A DNA stretch of 64,000 nt, taken from the NCBI GenBank assembly GCA_011525915.1, contig WYBM01000069.1:62001-126000 (forward strand). The letters are read 5' to 3'. The DNA is from Ardenticatenaceae bacterium (GTDB lineage Bacteria > Chloroflexota > Anaerolineae > Promineifilales > Promineifilaceae). The notes under the pieces were generated by a model. The model saw only the letters and a program-made list of their open reading frames with translations, had not been told where the DNA came from and ran no database searches. Shown in pieces: positions 61,488 to 64,000 of the stretch (position 1 is its first letter; every line of letters begins with the position of its first letter). A program made the position numbers and the translations under genes.

Positions 61488-62780
61488 TTAGCCCTTATCA
61501 TCTCCATTTGTATATGTCCCCATCACCAGGCACGCATTCTGCCCGCCCAGGCCAAAGGAGTTAGAAAGCGCCACGTGCAGTTCGGCTGGTCGGGGGGCAT
61601 TGGGGACGTAATCCAGGTCACATTCCGGGTCTGGGGTTTCATAATTCCATGTAGGGGGGATGATGCCTTGCTGCAAAGCGCAAATGCTCATGATCGCTTC
61701 TATGGCCCCGGCCCCACCCATGGCATGACCGAAGATCGACTTGTTACTGCTAACCGGAATTTCATACGCCCGTTCGCCAAACAGCCGCTTAATTGCGTAT
61801 GTTTCGGTTTTATCATTCATAGGCGTGCCCGTCCCATGAGCATTGATGTAATCTACATCTTTTGTGGTGACGGCAGCATCATCCAGAGACCATTTCATGG
61901 CCCGTAAGGCGCCCATGGCGTCTGGGTCTTGGGCAGCCACATGGAAGGCGTCAGACGAGGAAGCATGGCCCAGCAGTTCCGCGTAGATACGGGGAGCCCG
62001 GCGGGCCAGGGCATGGTCCAGGCGCTCAATGACCATCACACCTGCCCCTTCACTGAGGATGAAACCATCCCGATCTTTTTCAAACGGCCGTGACGCCCTT
62101 TCGGGGGCATCATTAAATGCCGTAGACAGCGCCTGCATTCGGCCAAAACCCACAATAGCCGCTTCAATGATCAGCCCTTCCGCCCCCCCACAAATGACCA
62201 CATCTGCCCGGCCCTGGCGAATAAACTCCATCGCCTCGCCAATGGCTTGGGTGCCTGTGGCACAGGCGGCGTTTACGGTGGCCACCGGCCCCTGGGTTTG
62301 GGCCAGCAGGCTGATATGGTACGTGGGCATGTTCGGCAGAAAGCCGGTCATGGCAAAGGGACTAACACGGCCGTAACCCTTGGCCTTTAAGACTTCCCAC
62401 TGCTCAAAGGCCACGTCAATGCCCCCTACACCCACGCCAATGGCCGTAGCCCCACGTTCCGGGTTTGGCACTTTTTCGTCGGCCAGGCCGGCGTCAGCCA
62501 ACGCCTGTCGTGCAGCAGCTACGGTTAATTGAGACACTCGTGACATGCGCCGTGCTTCTTTAAAATCAATGTACAGCCGGGGATCAAACCCTTTCACTTC
62601 GCCGGCGATCTGCCAGGGGTAGCCACTGGCATCAAACTGGGTGATGGGGCCGATGCCGGAACGGCCGTCCAGCAGCCCGGCCCATGTTTCGGCCACCGTA
62701 TGCCCTACCGGGCTCATCACCCCCATGCCTGTGACCACCACCCGTGGGCGACCCTTTGTGTCAAATGTGTTTATCTCCAT
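61488..62780 (-). CDS. fabF: Beta-ketoacyl-ACP synthase II
   Basis: 430 residues from the ATG at 62780 (GAGGG upstream). The active-site Cys is in VNAACATGTQ, with the His residues in NAHGTGTPMNDKTE and SIFGHAMGGAGA. It extends fatty acyl chains by condensation with malonyl-ACP. It lies 71 bp behind plsX on the same strand, a common pairing of fatty acid and phospholipid genes. Confidence 0.94.
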   Translation of the reverse strand: MEINTFDTKGRPRVVVTGMGVMSPVGHTVAETWAGLLDGRSGIGPITQFDASGYPWQIAGEVKGFDPRLYIDFKEARRMSRVSQLTVAAARQALADAGLADEKVPNPERGATAIGVGVGGIDVAFEQWEVLKAKGYGRVSPFAMTGFLPNMPTYHISLLAQTQGPVATVNAACATGTQAIGEAMEFIRQGRADVVICGGAEGLIIEAAIVGFGRMQALSTAFNDAPERASRPFEKDRDGFILSEGAGVMVIERLDHALARRAPRIYAELLGHASSSDAFHVAAQDPDAMGALRAMKWSLDDAAVTTKDVDYINAHGTGTPMNDKTETYAIKRLFGERAYEIPVSSNKSIFGHAMGGAGAIEAIMSICALQQGIIPPTWNYETPDPECDLDYVPNAPRPAELHVALSNSFGLGGQNACLVMGTYTNGDDKG

Positions 62781-62832
62781 TGTCACGCCCTCTTTCAGTT
62801 GAGCAAATCGCACACAATTGGTGCGCTGGATT

Positions 62833-62861
62833 TGCAAAAACTTTGTGCGGTTTACCTGATG
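62833..62861 (-). repeat. GGTAAACCGCACAAA element at the plsX stop
   Basis: These 29 bases, which include the last plsX codons and stop, are identical to 39660-39688 on the other strand. AGGTAAACCGCACAAA recurs a third time after livF. Downstream TTGTGTGCG can pair imperfectly with CGCACAA. Confidence 0.75.
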
Positions 62862-63841
62862 CCTTCTTCAATCGCCTGCACCACACCGCTCTGCACCACT
62901 ACCCGTGCCTGGCTCACCGCTTGCTTGATAGCATAGGCTCCCGAACGGCCGTGGCCAATAATGACAACCCCATTCACCCCTAACAGTGGCGCGCCGCCCA
63001 CTTCTTCCGGGTCTAACTGCCGCCGTACCCGGCCAAACGCCGGCCGCGCCAGCAAACCGCCGATGATAGTGCGCGGCCCGGCCATCAACTCTTCCCGAAT
63101 GGTGTCAGACATATATTTAGCGATCGCTTCTGACGTTTTCATGATCAGGTTGCCGGAAAAGCCATCGGTCACGGCCACGTCAGCCGCCCCGCTCATAAAC
63201 TCTTTGGGCTCGATATTGCCTACATAATTTAAGCCGCTGGCTTGCAGCAAGGCGCCAGATTCTTTTACCAGTTCTGTACCTTTGCCTTCTTCTTCGCCAT
63301 TAGAAATAAGGCCCACCCGCGGATTTTCCACAAGATGTACCCGTTCCATATAAATGCTGCCCATGATGGCAAACTGCAACAGGAACTCTGGTTTACAATC
63401 TGCATTAGCGCCACTATCAATAAGAAACGGCCGTTCCTTAATGGGGAACACTACCCCTAACCCCGGTCGCTTGATCCCGGCGATACGGCCCACACCTACA
63501 GCGCGCAAAGTGGCAATGGCCAATACTGCCCCCGTATTCCCAGCAGTGACCAACGCATCGGCTTTACCATCACGCACCAGGGCCAACCCCACATGCAGTG
63601 AAGAGGCTGGTTTGCCTTTGACCACTTCCGAAGGTTTATCTGTCATGGTCACTTCTTCAGGCGCATGACATACCTCCAACGACAGCCCGGCCGTGTCATG
63701 CTTGGCCAGTTCCGCTGCCAGGCGCACCTGGTCACCCACCAGGATCATGGTCTCGCCGAATTCACGCGCAGCCAATACGGCCCCGGCCACGTCCGGCTCT
63801 GGCCGATTATCACTGCCCATCGCATCTACTACAATACGCAT
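62852..63841 (-). CDS. plsX: Phosphate acyltransferase
   Basis: 329 residues. The start MRIVVDAMGSDNRPEPDVAG, the middle DALVTAGNTGAVLA and DSGANADCKPEFLLQFA are signature PlsX regions. It makes acyl-phosphate from acyl-ACP for PlsY. It is the first gene of the plsX-fabF pair. Confidence 0.95.
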   Translation of the reverse strand: MRIVVDAMGSDNRPEPDVAGAVLAAREFGETMILVGDQVRLAAELAKHDTAGLSLEVCHAPEEVTMTDKPSEVVKGKPASSLHVGLALVRDGKADALVTAGNTGAVLAIATLRAVGVGRIAGIKRPGLGVVFPIKERPFLIDSGANADCKPEFLLQFAIMGSIYMERVHLVENPRVGLISNGEEEGKGTELVKESGALLQASGLNYVGNIEPKEFMSGAADVAVTDGFSGNLIMKTSEAIAKYMSDTIREELMAGPRTIIGGLLARPAFGRVRRQLDPEEVGGAPLLGVNGVVIIGHGRSGAYAIKQAVSQARVVVQSGVVQAIEEGIR

Positions 63842-63952
63842 AAAACCTCATACACCTGACTGGTCTAAAATTTGGCGGATTCTATCGGTGGGTGAAGGTT
63901 AACGCAAATGACCTCTTTTGCCTGGCTGCTTAAAACGCAGCACATTTGCCGC

Positions 63953-63980
63953 TTGACATGGTGCGTAGAATAAGTATAAT
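63953..63980 (+). promoter_or_regulatory. Strong promoter reading out of the window
   Basis: TTGACA (63953-63958), 16 bp, TATAAT (63975-63980). It is divergent from plsX; its gene lies beyond the right edge. Confidence 0.75.
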
Positions 63981-64000
63981 GAGTGACGTATAGATAAACT

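Larger units (their letters stand above)
516..63434. repeat. Dispersed 8-bp palindrome ACGGCCGT (about 95 copies)
   Basis: By-eye reading finds about 95 copies of ACGGCCGT, roughly one every 670 bp, where one or two are expected from base composition. They lie in genes (often coding Thr-Ala-Val, Asn-Gly-Arg or Asp-Gly-Arg) and between genes, for example both arms of the terminator at 23057. Near-copies with GCGGCCGT or ACGGCCGC are also frequent. Confidence 0.9.

Overview
The window is a chromosomal segment of a GC-rich (about 55%) bacterium, most likely of the phylum Chloroflexota (Anaerolineae/Caldilineae-like). This is inferred from a transcriptional T-box before thrS, a Ni-superoxide dismutase with its SodX protease, short threonyl-tRNA synthetases without a TGS domain, mixed Shine-Dalgarno and leaderless starts, a secreted protein ending in a YLPIVV-type tail, and the general gene set. 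No rRNA, complete insertion sequence, prophage or CRISPR array was seen. The only RNA genes recognised are one tRNA-Leu(GAG), a T-box leader, and one unidentified structured RNA.

Layout. 1-9.5 kb: two membrane histidine kinases (one cut by the left edge and lacking the phospho-acceptor His), an AlbA_2/RecG-like regulator, and two tandem threonyl-tRNA synthetase genes, the first behind a T-box. 9.6-14.6 kb: a secreted subtilisin-like protease with a C-terminal YGWNGG repeat, divergent from a tiny ORF (MKYGYGWVSGQGG) with its own promoter, Shine-Dalgarno and terminator, followed by an MFS exporter and an M3 peptidase. 14.6-23 kb: CBM48 protein, thioredoxin reductase, TPR protein, secreted HExxH protein, a PadR/GyrI-like operon with a perfect operator, a sugar epimerase, tRNA-Leu and an S9 peptidase. 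23-29 kb: a structured leader or sRNA with a 16-codon ORF, an ABC-F ATPase, a radical SAM protein, an O-antigen-ligase-like protein and a nucleotidyltransferase. 29-40 kb: MetH, a DUF4259 protein, a pair of related zinc-ribbon membrane proteins, a TetR-glycosyltransferase operon with a 40-bp perfect palindrome, a serine hydrolase and a cNMP-binding protein.

40-49.7 kb: two exported proteins, an M42 peptidase, sodN-sodX, a ferredoxin, an aspartase/fumarase, a blue-copper lipoprotein, a JAMM peptidase and PlsY. 49.7-59.3 kb, all on the minus strand: a complete branched-chain amino acid ABC system (livK-H-M-G-F), an ornithine cyclodeaminase-like enzyme and an unusual fused solute-binding lipoprotein; together these look like amino acid or peptide uptake and use. 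59.3-63.9 kb: PhoU, an MBL-fold hydrolase, a membrane protein, and fabF-plsX for fatty acid and phospholipid synthesis (plsY lies 12 kb away).

Three sequence-scale signals stand out. The 8-bp palindrome ACGGCCGT occurs about 95 times by eye (roughly 1-2 expected), in genes and between them, like the HIP1 element of cyanobacteria. A family of degenerate intergenic repeats built from ACTGA/TCAGT words recurs at about nine gene boundaries. Several genes have a -10 box only 6-9 bp before the ATG, pointing to leaderless mRNAs. The best candidates for an undescribed system are the protease/YGYGW-peptide/exporter/peptidase cluster at 9.7-14.6 kb and the structured RNA before the ABC-F gene.
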